From assembly GCA_963663845.2 (NCBI GenBank), contig OY760650.2, forward strand, positions 2,170,001 to 2,234,000: a stretch of DNA of 64,000 bases. Direction: 5' to 3'. This document shows positions 41,396 through 50,900 of this stretch, in pieces; positions within the stretch are counted from its first letter, which is position 1; every line of letters begins with the position of its first letter. A program made the position numbers and the translations under genes. Source of the stretch: Versatilivorator sp963663845. Lineage in GTDB: Bacteria > Acidobacteriota > Terriglobia > Versatilivoradales > Versatilivoraceae. The notes beneath the pieces were generated by a model, which saw only the letters and a list, made by a program, of their open reading frames with translations, did not search any database and was not told the origin of the DNA.

Positions 41396-42835
41396 ATGAG
41401 CAAATCGCATCGAACCGGAATTACGGACCCCCATGAGATCTCCCGCCGCTGGTTTCTGGCCCAGTGCGGCGTCGGCCTGGGATCGGTGGCCCTGGGGCAG
41501 CTCTTGGGGGAGACCGGACTGGCCGCTGCCCGGCAGCTCGGCAGCGATCCTCTGGAACCCAAGGCGCCCCACTATGCGCCCAAGGCCAAGAACGTCATCT
41601 TTCTCTTCATGGCGGGGGCTCCCAGCCACCTGGAGCTGCTGGATCACAAGCCCCAACTGGCCCGGTTCGACGGCACCCTGCCGCCCGCCGAGCTGCTGGA
41701 GGGCTATCGGGCAGCCTTCATCGACCCCCATTCCACCCTGCTGGGCCCCAAGTTCAAGTACAGCCGCCACGGCCAAAGCGGCGCTGAAATCTCGGAGGTG
41801 CTGCCCCACCTCGGCAGCGTCGCCGACGACATCGCCATTGTGAAATCCATGGCCACCGACGCCTTCAACCACGCTCCCGGCCAGATCCTGATGAACACCG
41901 GGTCCCAGCAGTTCGGCCGGCCCAGCCTGGGGTCCTGGGTCACCTACGGCCTGGGCAGCGAGTCGCGGGACCTGCCGGCCTTCGTGGTCTTCAGCTCGGG
42001 CAGCAAGGGGCCCAGCGGCGGCAATGCCTGCTGGGGGAGCGGCTTCCTGCCCACCGTCCACCAGGGCGTGACTTTCCGCAGCGCCGGTGAGCCGGTCCTC
42101 TATCTCTCCAACCCCAAGGGCGTCGATTCCGGCCTGCAGAAGGCCTCGCTGGACGCGGTTCGGGACCTGAACCGCATGCGGCTGCAGGCGATCGGCGACC
42201 CCGAGATCGCCACGCGCATCAACTCCTTCGAGATGGCCTTTCGCATGCAGTCCAGCGTGCCCGATCTCATGGACATCTCCACCGAACCCCAGTCCATCCT
42301 GGATCTCTACGGGGCGGAGCCGGGGAAGTCCTCCTACGCCAACAACTGCCTGCTGGCCAGGCGCCTGGTGGAGAGAGGGGTCCGCTTCGTGCAGCTCTTC
42401 CATGAGTCCTGGGATCAGCACGCCAACCTCACCGAGCGCATTTCCCAGAACTGCCAGGACACCGATCAACCCTCGGCGGCTCTCGTCAAGGACCTCAAGC
42501 AACGGGGGTTGCTGGACGAGACCCTGGTGCTCTGGGGAGGCGAGTTCGGCCGCACGCCCATGGTGCAGGGGCCCGAAACCGACGGCCGCGACCACCATCC
42601 CAACGCTTTCGCCATGTGGCTGGCCGGCGGAGGCATCCGCCCCGGGACGACCTTGGGAGAGACCGACGATCTGGGATTCAACGTAGTCAAGGACAAGGTC
42701 CACGTGCACGACCTGCACGCCACCCTGCTCCACCTGCTCGGGTTCGACCACACCCGGCTGACCCATCGTTTCCAGGGAAGGGACTTCCGGCTGACCGACG
42801 TGCACGGAAATGTGGTCAAGCAGTTGCTGGCCTAG
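41396..42835 (+). CDS. Tat-exported DUF1501 protein
   Basis: A 479-residue protein of the DUF1501 family, which has an alkaline-phosphatase/sulfatase-like fold. The N terminus carries a twin-arginine signal (ISRRWFLAQCGVGLGSVALGQLL). Family blocks include KAKNVIFLFMAGAPSHLELLDHKPQL, SEVLPHLGSVADDIAIVKSMATDAFNHAPGQILMNTGS, GRPSLGSWVTYGLGSE, VERGVRFVQLFHESWDQHANL and LVLWGGEFGRTPMVQGPETDGRDHHPNAFAMWLAGGG, ending with LLHLLGFDHTRLTHRFQGRDFRLTD. The start ATG at 41396 sits 53 bases after the DUF1549/DUF1553 gene. The two probably form an operon and an extracytoplasmic pair of unproven function. Confidence 0.93.
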   Translation: MSKSHRTGITDPHEISRRWFLAQCGVGLGSVALGQLLGETGLAAARQLGSDPLEPKAPHYAPKAKNVIFLFMAGAPSHLELLDHKPQLARFDGTLPPAELLEGYRAAFIDPHSTLLGPKFKYSRHGQSGAEISEVLPHLGSVADDIAIVKSMATDAFNHAPGQILMNTGSQQFGRPSLGSWVTYGLGSESRDLPAFVVFSSGSKGPSGGNACWGSGFLPTVHQGVTFRSAGEPVLYLSNPKGVDSGLQKASLDAVRDLNRMRLQAIGDPEIATRINSFEMAFRMQSSVPDLMDISTEPQSILDLYGAEPGKSSYANNCLLARRLVERGVRFVQLFHESWDQHANLTERISQNCQDTDQPSAALVKDLKQRGLLDETLVLWGGEFGRTPMVQGPETDGRDHHPNAFAMWLAGGGIRPGTTLGETDDLGFNVVKDKVHVHDLHATLLHLLGFDHTRLTHRFQGRDFRLTDVHGNVVKQLLA

Positions 42836-42846
42836 AAGGAGATCCC

Positions 42847-43956
42847 ATGTCGAAGGCATTTCCGGTTCTCATCGCGTTGGTTCTGTCCTTGGCAGGGTGC
42901 GCCTCCGAGGCTCCATCGCCTGTTTCCGAGGAAGGCGCCACGACGGATCGCCCCCTGGAAATCTACTGGGTGGACGTGGACGGGGGAGCCGCCACTCTGA
43001 TCGTCACCCCCGGCGGGGAGTCGATCCTGGTGGATGCCGGAGAGGACAGGGACAGCCACGCCGACCGCATCCATCGGGTGGCCGGCCAGGTCGCCGGCCT
43101 GACCCGGATCGACCATTTCGTGGCCACCCACTGGCATGGGGACCACTACGCCGGAGCCACGCGGGTAAACCAGCGCATCCCCATCAGCAACTTCTACGAT
43201 CGGGGTTTTCCCAGTGAAAGCGACTATGCCGCCAAGGGCGATTTGAAGCGGGCCAGGGAGGGGATCGCCAGGTATCGGGAAACGACCCGGGGCGGCTCCC
43301 GGACGCTCAAGCCCGGCGACGAGATCAGGCTGAGCCAATCAGAGGGGCTGCCGAAGGTGGGGCTGCACTGCCTGGCCTCGGCGGGAGAGTTTCTGCCGAC
43401 AACCGGAAACTTCACTCGCAATCCGTCTTGCGCCGCCGGGACGTCCAAGCCACCGGATGAAACCGACAACGGCCAGAGCCTGGTGTTGCTGTTGAGCTAC
43501 GGCGACTTCTCCTTCCTGGACACGGGAGACCTGACCTGGGAGCTGGAAGCCGAGCTGGTCTGTCCCGTGAACCGGGTGGGCAGGGTGGACCTCTTTCAGA
43601 TCAGCCACCACGGACTGGACTCCAGCAACAACCCGGTCCTGATCGAGAGCATTCGGCCGCGTGTCGTGGTTGTCAACAACGCTCCCAGGAAAGGGGCGGA
43701 ACCCGAGACCATGAAGACCCTGATGCGGGTGGAGGGGATCGAAACCATCTGGCAGGTTCATCGCAACCTTCGGACCGGTCCCGAGTTGAATACCGATCCT
43801 CGGTTCATCGCCAACCCCGAGGGGACGGCCGGCGAGTTCATCAAGGCCACCGTCCGGGCGGACGGGACCTTCACGGTGCAGATCGGAGCGGGAGGCGCCC
43901 CTACGAGCTACGCCGGAAACTCCTCAAAAGCAACATCCGCCGAGAATCAGGGCTGA
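42847..43956 (+). CDS. lipoprotein metallo-beta-lactamase-fold hydrolase (ComEC/Rec2-like)
   Basis: A 369-residue exported hydrolase. The N terminus is a lipoprotein signal with lipobox LSLAGC (Cys19 or nearby). The MBL core follows: IYWVDVDGGAATLIVTPGGESILVDAG, then the metal motif THWHGDHYAG (HxHxDH), LLLSYGDFSFLDTGDLTWELE and FQISHHGLDSSNNPVLIESIRPRVVVVNN. This order matches the soluble hydrolase domain of ComEC/Rec2-like proteins. The substrate is unknown. The ATG at 42847 has a perfect AAGGAG ahead, eleven bases after the DUF1501 stop, so it probably belongs to the same transcript. Residues about 180-210 contain CAAGTSKPP, a variable insert. Confidence 0.88.
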   Translation: MSKAFPVLIALVLSLAGCASEAPSPVSEEGATTDRPLEIYWVDVDGGAATLIVTPGGESILVDAGEDRDSHADRIHRVAGQVAGLTRIDHFVATHWHGDHYAGATRVNQRIPISNFYDRGFPSESDYAAKGDLKRAREGIARYRETTRGGSRTLKPGDEIRLSQSEGLPKVGLHCLASAGEFLPTTGNFTRNPSCAAGTSKPPDETDNGQSLVLLLSYGDFSFLDTGDLTWELEAELVCPVNRVGRVDLFQISHHGLDSSNNPVLIESIRPRVVVVNNAPRKGAEPETMKTLMRVEGIETIWQVHRNLRTGPELNTDPRFIANPEGTAGEFIKATVRADGTFTVQIGAGGAPTSYAGNSSKATSAENQG

Positions 43957-43986
43957 GCATCGCCGCGCCTACCGTAAACCCCGACC

Positions 43987-45177
43987 TCAAGAAAACTTCC
44001 ACTGCTTCACCCTCGGGGGGTGGGCTCGCACCGCCTCCTCGTTCACCTCGGCGCCCCAGCCCGGCCCGGCTGGCAGGTGCAGATATCCCTCCACGATGTT
44101 GGGCCTCACGGTCACCAGGTCGTCGTACCAGGGGACCGTATCGGGGTCGATCTCCATGATCCGCACGTTGGGAGCGACCGAGCAGAAGTGCGCGCTCATC
44201 AGGGTGGCCAGGGGGCTGTAGAAGTTGTGGGGAGCCACGTTCACCTCGTGGATGTCGGCCAGGGAGGCGATCTTCAGCGACTCCGCCAATCCGTTCCAGG
44301 GGACGTCGATGATGGCCACGTCCATGGACTGCTGCTCCAGGTAGGGCTTGTAGTCGCGCCTGCCGAACAGGCATTCGCCCGAGGCCAGCGGGATTCGGGT
44401 GCCGCGGCGAATCCACTGCAGCGCCTTGGGGTCGCGGCTGTCGATCTCCACCCACAGCAGGTCGAAAGGCTCCATGGCCCGGGCCATCTTCAGGAAGCCC
44501 TCGGTCTTGAAGTTGAAATTCAGGTCGACCAGGATATCCATGTCGGGGCCGGCGCCTTCCCTGAAGGCCTCGAGCTGGTCGCACATGGCCCGCAGGACCG
44601 ACCGTTCCGCGTTCAGGGCCGGAAACTCGTCGACCAGGGAGAAGCCGGGGATGTGCAGGCGCGGTCTTCCGTCCAGCAGGAAGATGTTGGTCTTCAGAGC
44701 CGTGAATCCCGCGGCCGCCACTTCCCTGCCCGCGGCCGCCACGTCGGCCAGGGTCCTCACCGGAGGGATGCCCATCTCCTGGTGCCAGGCCACCCGGTAG
44801 GTGCCGCAGTGGGACCAGTAGAGGCGGACCCGGTCCCGCACCGGCCCGCCCAGCATCTCGCTCACCGAAATCCCCAGCGACTTGGCCTTGAGGTCCAGCA
44901 GCGCGTTTTCGACGGCCCCCAAAGCCTGCTGCACCAGGCCCCCGCTGGCCTGGCGCCGGACGGCATAGAGCATGGCGCCGATGGCCTCGTAGGCCCGGGG
45001 GTCCCTTCCCAGCAGCGTGGGCGCCAGTTGTTCGATGACGGCCGACACCCCCATGCCGCCGAAGGACTCGTTGAATTCGCTCCAGCCGGTGAGACCGTCG
45101 TCGGTGGTGATCTTGAGATAGTCGAAGTTGCGGCATCCCGCGTCGGCATGCAGGCATTCCAACCGGCTGATCTTCAT
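43987..45177 (-). CDS. mandelate racemase/muconate lactonizing enzyme family protein
   Basis: A 396-residue enolase-superfamily enzyme, intact unlike the one at 8759. The capping domain is about 1-125. In the barrel, the lysine strand is FTALKTNIFLL, the metal ligands are likely DILVDLNFN (Asp), LLWVEID (Glu) and IPLASGECLFG (Glu), and the general acid/base His is in VNVAPHNFYSP. The C terminus is HLPAGPGWGAEVNEEAV. Acid-sugar dehydratase or racemase activity is likely; the substrate is not. No Tat signal is present. The ATG at 45177 is behind a short AAGGAG (GAAAGGAGAAACC). It is convergent with the MBL lipoprotein gene. Confidence 0.88.
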   Translation of the reverse strand: MKISRLECLHADAGCRNFDYLKITTDDGLTGWSEFNESFGGMGVSAVIEQLAPTLLGRDPRAYEAIGAMLYAVRRQASGGLVQQALGAVENALLDLKAKSLGISVSEMLGGPVRDRVRLYWSHCGTYRVAWHQEMGIPPVRTLADVAAAGREVAAAGFTALKTNIFLLDGRPRLHIPGFSLVDEFPALNAERSVLRAMCDQLEAFREGAGPDMDILVDLNFNFKTEGFLKMARAMEPFDLLWVEIDSRDPKALQWIRRGTRIPLASGECLFGRRDYKPYLEQQSMDVAIIDVPWNGLAESLKIASLADIHEVNVAPHNFYSPLATLMSAHFCSVAPNVRIMEIDPDTVPWYDDLVTVRPNIVEGYLHLPAGPGWGAEVNEEAVRAHPPRVKQWKFS

Positions 45178-45244
45178 GGTTTCTCCTTTCGGACTGTCTC
45201 GCGCGGCAGGGCTTCAGGACGATCCCAAGCGACCCACCCTCACC

Positions 45245-45345
45245 GCAGGGGCGTCCCTTGTGGGCGCCCCACAGGCGGCGCTGGCCGGGCCAACGGGAAC
45301 AACCGGGCAACCACAAGGGAGGGCAACCACAAGGGTTGCCCCTAC
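45245..45345 (+). repeat. REP-like hairpin repeat, copy 2
   Basis: GCAGGGGCGTCCCTTGTGGG at the left and CCACAAGGGTTGCCCCTAC at the right are the inverted ends of the family seen at 16488. Inside the right arm a 16-base unit, AGGGCAACCACAAGGG, is tandemly duplicated. Flanking CAGGACGATCCCAAGC (45212) and GCCTGGGATGGCCCTG (45358) extend the symmetry, suggesting an element of about 170 bases. Confidence 0.8.
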
Positions 45346-45447
45346 GATGGGGTTCAGCCTGGGATGGCCCTGACAGGGCTCCGCCTGTCTTGCCTGCCAT
45401 CCGCCACTCGGCTATAATCAGCCGACTCTTGAGCTGCCGCACTTGCA

Positions 45448-45524
45448 GCGCCCGTAGCTCAGCCGGATAGAGCGTCGGCCTTCGAAGCCGCAGGTCGGGG
45501 GTTCGAATCCCTCCGGGCGCGCCA
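45448..45524 (+). tRNA. tRNA-Arg (TCG)
   Basis: A 77-base cloverleaf with acceptor GCGCCCG/CGGGCGC, D-arm GCTCAGCCGGATAGAGC, anticodon loop CTTCGAA (anticodon TCG), T-loop GTTCGAATC and an encoded CCA. The first anticodon-stem pair appears as a T/C mismatch. It stands alone, 154 bases before the transporter gene. Confidence 0.92.
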
Positions 45525-45678
45525 ACTCTATTGAAAGATACCGGGCAACGGAACCTCCGTCCATTATCTCGGCCGGATCCGTTGGCGGGAAGCCGGGAAG
45601 GGACCGGGGGAACCGAACGCCATTGTAACCCGGCCGTTCCACTCACATCGATCGCCACCGCCCGCGATCAGGGAACCC

Positions 45679-46869
45679 ATGACATCTTCAGACCAGAATG
45701 ACCGGCCTGCCCTGTCCCAGGACGGCGCCTGCCGCGCCTGTCTGCTTGCGGCCCTGGCTTGCATCCTGCTGATCCCGGTCTTCCTCGCGACCGGCGCGGC
45801 GCGGTTCGTCGGACCGGCAGTGATCGTGCTGTTCAGCCTGCTGGCCGTCGCCGTGGGCAAGAGCCGAAACTATTCGGCCTTCGCCTTCACGCTCTGGGTG
45901 GCCGCCTTCGTGGCCGCGGCCATGTTCTATCCCGCCGCCTTTGACACCTGGTCCGGGTTCGAGCTCAGCACGCTGATGGTGCCGCTCATCCAGATCATCA
46001 TGTTCGGCATGGGCACCCAGTTGACTCCCGGTGACTTCCTGCGGGTGTTCTCCTTTCCCAAGGCCGTGATCATCGGCCTGGTTCTGCAGTTCTCGGTCAT
46101 GCCCTTCGTGGGAAAGGGGCTGGCCATGCTGGCCACCACCGATCCGGAGGTGGCGGCCGGCATGGTGCTGATCGGCTCCTGTCCCGGGGGGGTGGCCTCC
46201 AACGTCATGACCTTCCTGGCCAAGGGGAACGTGGCCCTTTCGGTCACCATGACCTCCGTCTCCACCCTGGCCGCACCGCTCATGACGCCGGCCATGACCA
46301 AGCTCCTGGCAGGGACCTACGTGGAAGTCAAGTTCATCGCCATGATGGTGGCCATCATCAAGATGATCATCCTCCCGGTGGCCGGAGGGCTGGTGGCCAA
46401 CGCCGTCCTGACACGGCTGGGAGCCACCCGCCCCAACCTCAAGCTGGTTTCCACCTCCATCATGAGGGCCCTGCCCTTCGTCTCCATGTTCTCGATCTGC
46501 TTCATCATCGGGATCATCACCTCCCTTTCCCGCGACTCTCTGCTGGCCGGCGGCTTCGTGCTGACCATCATCGCGGCCGCCGTGATTCACAACGTCGTCG
46601 GCTATCTCTTCGGCTACGGAGGCGCCCGCGCGCTGGGCCTGGGGGAAACCGACTCCCGCACCGTGGCCATTGAAGTGGGCCTTCAGAACGGAGGCATGGC
46701 TTCGGGATTGGCGGTCAAGGTGTGGCAGAGCTCGATGGCGGCCTTGCCTTCGGCCGTCTTCGGCCCCTGGATGAACATGTCGGGCGCCATGCTGGCCTCC
46801 TGGTGGTCCAGCCGGCCGCCGCGGGATGAAGCAGTGACTTCAGAGACGAGCCGACCGACCGCTCCGTGA
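45679..46869 (+). CDS. bile acid:sodium symporter (BASS) family transporter
   Basis: A 396-residue membrane protein with about nine to ten hydrophobic segments. BASS hallmarks are IMFGMGTQLTPGDFLRVFSFPKAVIIGLVLQFSVMPFVGKGLA, the central crossover GMVLIGSCPGGVASNVMTFLAKGNVALSVTMTSVSTLAAPLMTP, and the C-terminal EVGLQNGGMASGLAVKVWQ, which matches the second conserved crossover (E-x-G-x-Q-N). Sodium-coupled uptake of an organic anion, such as a bile-acid-like steroid, pantothenate or keto acid, is typical; the substrate cannot be read. The first 20 residues are polar. No neighbouring catabolic genes identify a cargo, though an acid-sugar enzyme lies nearby. Confidence 0.9.
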   Translation: MTSSDQNDRPALSQDGACRACLLAALACILLIPVFLATGAARFVGPAVIVLFSLLAVAVGKSRNYSAFAFTLWVAAFVAAAMFYPAAFDTWSGFELSTLMVPLIQIIMFGMGTQLTPGDFLRVFSFPKAVIIGLVLQFSVMPFVGKGLAMLATTDPEVAAGMVLIGSCPGGVASNVMTFLAKGNVALSVTMTSVSTLAAPLMTPAMTKLLAGTYVEVKFIAMMVAIIKMIILPVAGGLVANAVLTRLGATRPNLKLVSTSIMRALPFVSMFSICFIIGIITSLSRDSLLAGGFVLTIIAAAVIHNVVGYLFGYGGARALGLGETDSRTVAIEVGLQNGGMASGLAVKVWQSSMAALPSAVFGPWMNMSGAMLASWWSSRPPRDEAVTSETSRPTAP

Positions 46870-46918
46870 GTGGAGGTCAATGGTGCGTGGGCGGCGTCAT
46901 TCTGGAAACGCAGTGCGT

Positions 46919-47128
46919 TCCCGAACGGGTGCTTTCTATTCGCCGCATTCGCGGCTGGGTTGACGCGGAACCCATACGACCCCGGGTTGACACCCGGGGC
47001 TACACGAGGCCGCTGCTCCGCAGCTCTATAAGGATGGCTTGTAAGAGGCGTCTCGCCAGGGTACCCACGTCAACCGCAGCTACGCAGCTCTCCCATAACC
47101 CACGTCACTGCAAGCGGAAACGTGTTTT
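46919..47128 (+). repeat. dispersed repeat R2, copy 3 (diverged)
   Basis: Shares GGGTGCTTTCTATTCGCCGC, GAACCCATACGACCCCGGG, GCAGCTCTATAAGGATGGCT, CGTCTCGCC and CAGCTCTCCCATAACCCACG with copies 1 and 2, with substitutions elsewhere. It lies between the transporter gene and the DsbA-like gene, and is followed at 47143-47160 by a perfect palindrome CCCGGGCTGCAGCCCGGG. Confidence 0.8.
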
Positions 47129-47188
47129 TTGTTGACACAGTGGCCCGGGCTGCAGCCCGGGGGCGCCGAGTCGCGGGCTAATGCAGGA

Positions 47189-47935
47189 TTACTGCGCCAG
47201 CAGATCCTCGATCAGACTCTTGAAGGCGGGATAGGGGTGGGCTCCGGTCAGCGTTTTCCGGACCCTGATGGTGGGTTGGGTCTTGTCGGTCAGGCCGAAG
47301 AAAAAGGAGGGGGTCCCCCGGACGCCGGCCCTCTTGCCCCGGCTCAGGCCGTCCTGGACCTTTTGAGCGTACTTGCCGCTCTCGACACAGTCCAGCAGGG
47401 CCTGGTCGTCGAGCCCCAGGCTGTTGCCGAAGGCTTTGAGCGTCCCCGAGGTGAGGGATTGGGGGTGCCGGAACAACAGGTCGTTCATTTCCCAGTACTT
47501 GCCCTGGTCGCCGGCGCAGTGGGCCGCCTGGGCCGCCTTGGAGGCCCCGGCGTGGGAGGCCAGCGGGAAATCTGCAAAGACGTACTTCACCCGGCCACTC
47601 TCGACGTACTCCTCCACGATGCGGGGAGCGACCTGCCGGTCGTGGCGCCGGCAGAAGAAGCACTGGTAATCCGAAAACTCGATCAGGGTCACCTTGGCCT
47701 CTGCAGAGCCCATGAAGGGCAGGCCCCGGGTGCTGACCTCCAGGAAGTGGGCCTGGCCGGCCTGCTGGACGGCGAGAAGCCGGCTGATCCGGGAGATGCC
47801 GTCCCCGGGCCCCTCCCTTTCCGCCTGCGCCAGGCGGTCGGGAGAGCGGTCAGGGTCCCGGTCTTTCTGGGGTGCAGCAATTTGCACGGTTCCCAGGACG
47901 AGAGCCAGCGTCATGAAGCCGCGAAGGATACTCAT
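47189..47935 (-). CDS. exported DsbA-family thioredoxin-fold protein
   Basis: A 248-residue periplasmic protein. The N terminus (1-20, ILRGFMTLALVLGTVQIA) is a signal peptide, followed by a charged linker and the thioredoxin fold: KVTLIEFSDYQCFFCRRH with the CxxC pair Cys92-Cys95, then GRVKYVFADFPLASHAGASKAAQAAHCAGDQGKYWEMNDLLF and VRGTPSFFFGL, where the cis-Pro loop lies. This is the DsbA/BdbD 'Thioredoxin_4' type with a helical insert, an oxidant or isomerase of disulfides in exported proteins. It starts 14 bases after the giant TPR gene stop, so both probably share a transcript. Confidence 0.9.
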   Translation of the reverse strand: MSILRGFMTLALVLGTVQIAAPQKDRDPDRSPDRLAQAEREGPGDGISRISRLLAVQQAGQAHFLEVSTRGLPFMGSAEAKVTLIEFSDYQCFFCRRHDRQVAPRIVEEYVESGRVKYVFADFPLASHAGASKAAQAAHCAGDQGKYWEMNDLLFRHPQSLTSGTLKAFGNSLGLDDQALLDCVESGKYAQKVQDGLSRGKRAGVRGTPSFFFGLTDKTQPTIRVRKTLTGAHPYPAFKSLIEDLLAQ

Positions 47936-47949
47936 GAGGTCAATTTCAC

Positions 47950-50900
47950 CTAATAGCCTGGTTCCGGCAGGACCACCTGGCGAACCAACTCCTCCAGCGG
48001 CAGCCGGGACATGGCCCGAAGCGCGCCTCTCCAGTCGGCGCTGTTGTTCATTTGAGCGTTGAGAGCCAGGTGCCTGACAGCCGGTTCCGCCACCAGGGCC
48101 AGGGCTTCCAGGGGCAGGCCGGAGCGGTCGGCCGATTCGGCCAGCGTCAGCATGAAGTGACCCAATCGCCTGGAGAGATGGTGGGTCAGCAAGGCGTTGT
48201 TGTACTCTTCGTAGGGTGGTGGCGGGAGCCGGTTGCAATAGATGCGGTTACCCAGCTCGGAACCGGCAAAAAATCGATCCTGGTGGGGTGGAACCAGGGC
48301 CGCGGCGTGCTCCAATGCCTCCCGAACCGGTCCATTCCCCAGAAGTGCGGCCTGCCCCTGATCCGACAGGCGATTGCCCAAATAGTAGAGATCAGAGGAA
48401 CTCAGCATGGCGAATACGCCTTCCAATTCCCGCTTGGCCACGGCCTCCAGCAACTGAGCCCGTCGGGACGCCCCCAGCAATCCCCCAACCAACTGAGCCA
48501 GGTCCTGTTGCAGATTCGGCTGCAGGGCGGACCTGGCCAGGAATTCTCGGGCCGATCGAAGCTTCAAGGCCACCAGGTGCATGCTGAGCGGGTTGAGGTG
48601 GGACCAGGGCAGGGATCTTACTCCGGAAAGCTGGGCGGCAGCGAAACCCTCGACAACCGGGTCGGTTCCTATGGATTCCCCGGCTTCGGCTTTGACCAAT
48701 CCGATCTCTCCCGTCAGCGTAGCAATCTGACAGAGCGGGCCTCGCAGATAGTTCCCGGTCTGACGCCGCAGGGTTTGCCGGGATGCCGCTGGCCAGTATT
48801 GACGCCGGCCGCTGCCGATGGCGACGTGGAACTGGTGTTTCCTGGTCAGCAGCGGGTCTTCAGCCACCGCCAGGTCCCGCGGAGAGAAGTAATAGGCATA
48901 GACCCATCCGACCAGGGCGTCCTTGAGACTCCCGCCGAGCTGGCTGACCAGATCCTGAGACAATTGGGAAAGGAAGTCCGAGCGGTTGCGGTGGGTCGCG
49001 GCGGCGTTCAATTGGCGCATCCACTTTGAGGTCCGGCTTCGCTGCAGAAAGGATGCGTTCCCCTGCTGTGCCTCCGTCAACTGGTTCTCCAGTTGTTGCT
49101 CCAGTGCATGGAGTTCGCCGAGAGTCCTCTTGAAAGTGTCCAGGACGGCCTTGTCCCCACTCCTCCGGACGGCCATTGCAGCATCGTAAAGCGCCATCAG
49201 ACCCGTCAGCGAGGGGACCCGCTGCACCCTCAAGACCTCCTCGATTCTTCTTCGGTTGATCGACCCGGCATCGATGGCCGCCATCCGGCCGCCGGACTCG
49301 AATTCGACTCTCCTGGAATTCCCTCCCAGGGCCGCCATCAATCGGCTGTCGATGCCGGTCGGTTGGGGCGCCAGGATCTTCAGGCGGCTGCCATAGCCCC
49401 TGGCGGAAGATGACGAACCGGTCTTGGCGGGGGGGGGCGGCGAGGGCAAGGCCCGCTCCAGACGGCGCAGGATGGCCACTGTGGCCTGGGTGAAGTCCGC
49501 CTCGGTCCTGGCTTCGGCGAATTCCTGGCAGACAGCGTCCAGAATCGAGGCGGTTTCGGATTCGTCCAGCGCGCGATTCTCCGAAAGGAGCACCAGGGTT
49601 TGGAGCAGCCCATGGAACTGGCCCAAGGTGGCATTCAAGCTGTCGAGGTCGATCTCCTCCATGTTGCGGGCTGCCCGGAAGAACCGCTGGAGTTGCTGAG
49701 TGGAGGGTTTCGGCAAGGAGGCCAGGTAGGGGAAGATCTCGCGGTACTTGGGGAAGCTCCGTGAAAGCAGCAGAGCAGCCTCCTCCGCCATGGGGCGTTC
49801 CCAGTGACGCTCCAGGTGCACCACCGCCAGAAAGTTCTCCACCCGGCTGTACTTCTTCATGCCGAACTGGTACTCCTCCAGAGGAAGCCGAAGCAGGATT
49901 TCGTCCTCGGATGCCCGGGAGACAACCGGAACGGCAAGGCCGGCGGAATCTTGAATCTCTTCCGGTCTGCCGGACCATCCGTTTGGAGCCAGCCAGACCC
50001 GGGCGCTCCCCGGGAAGCGAACTCGACCCTCCGAATCCAGTGGCAGTTCCCGTAGCAGGTTTCTGAAGGGGTTGCGATGGTTGACGATGCGGCGATTGGC
50101 TTCCTGGGAGCCCGTGAAAGGAAACGCAGCGTAGAACCTGGACAACCGGCCCGGGCTGTGCGTGAGAAACCGTTGGTTCTCTTCCGGCAGGTTGATGAGG
50201 GTGTGATAGAAGGCCAGCGGCTTGCCCTGTTCCTGAGAAAAGAGGCGCCTGACAAACCGCTTGGGTCTGTCGGGACGAACGCCCAGGAGGGATTCCCAGG
50301 CCGGCGCCGCCTCGGTCCCGCCGGGCAGAAGCAGCGCTCCCTCGCGGACAGACAGGGCTGAACCGTAGGCCAACAAGCTGCTCGGGTGCGCCTCCAGCAG
50401 TTCCCGGCTGGTGTAGGTCTCCACCACCAGGCGCCGGGCCTCGTCGTTCATCGCCGCCAGCCCCGCGTAGAGCCGGGCGGAGGGGATGTTCTCGGCGAAC
50501 GCCCTCAAGAGGCCGCCGACCGGGCGATTGCCGTCAAAGAAACGCCTCAGCCAGAACCTCTCTTCGAAGATGATGGGCACCGCCTGATCGCTGAAGGTCA
50601 ACCGGTAAGAAGCTCCGGCTTCGAGCTGCGACTTCATCTCCATCTCGTCCACGCCCAGGGCCGAAGAGAAGGTTTGCCTGAGCGCGGCCAATTCATCGGT
50701 GCCCAGCTCCACCCGGATTCTTCCCTCGGACCGCCTGATGGTCCACCCCAGCAGGGCCAGGACCTCCCGGGTCTTCCTGAGGCGCGACTCGTTCCCGGTC
50801 TCGAGCAGAATCTGAAACTCCAGCTTTCTCGACCTGGCCAATTTCCGCAGTGCCGCCACCGAGTCGAAGTAGTAGCGAATCGCCTGGACGTATCCGGCGC

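Noticed and set aside
47143..47160. Perfect palindrome CCCGGGCTGCAGCCCGGG as a terminator
   Set aside because: Neither direction has a following T run. It may be a binding site or part of repeat R2.
47173..47190. GCGGGCTA near the DsbA-like gene stop as another solo element end
   Set aside because: Only eight bases match the 21-bp terminus, and the stop used is TAA beyond them; chance is likely.
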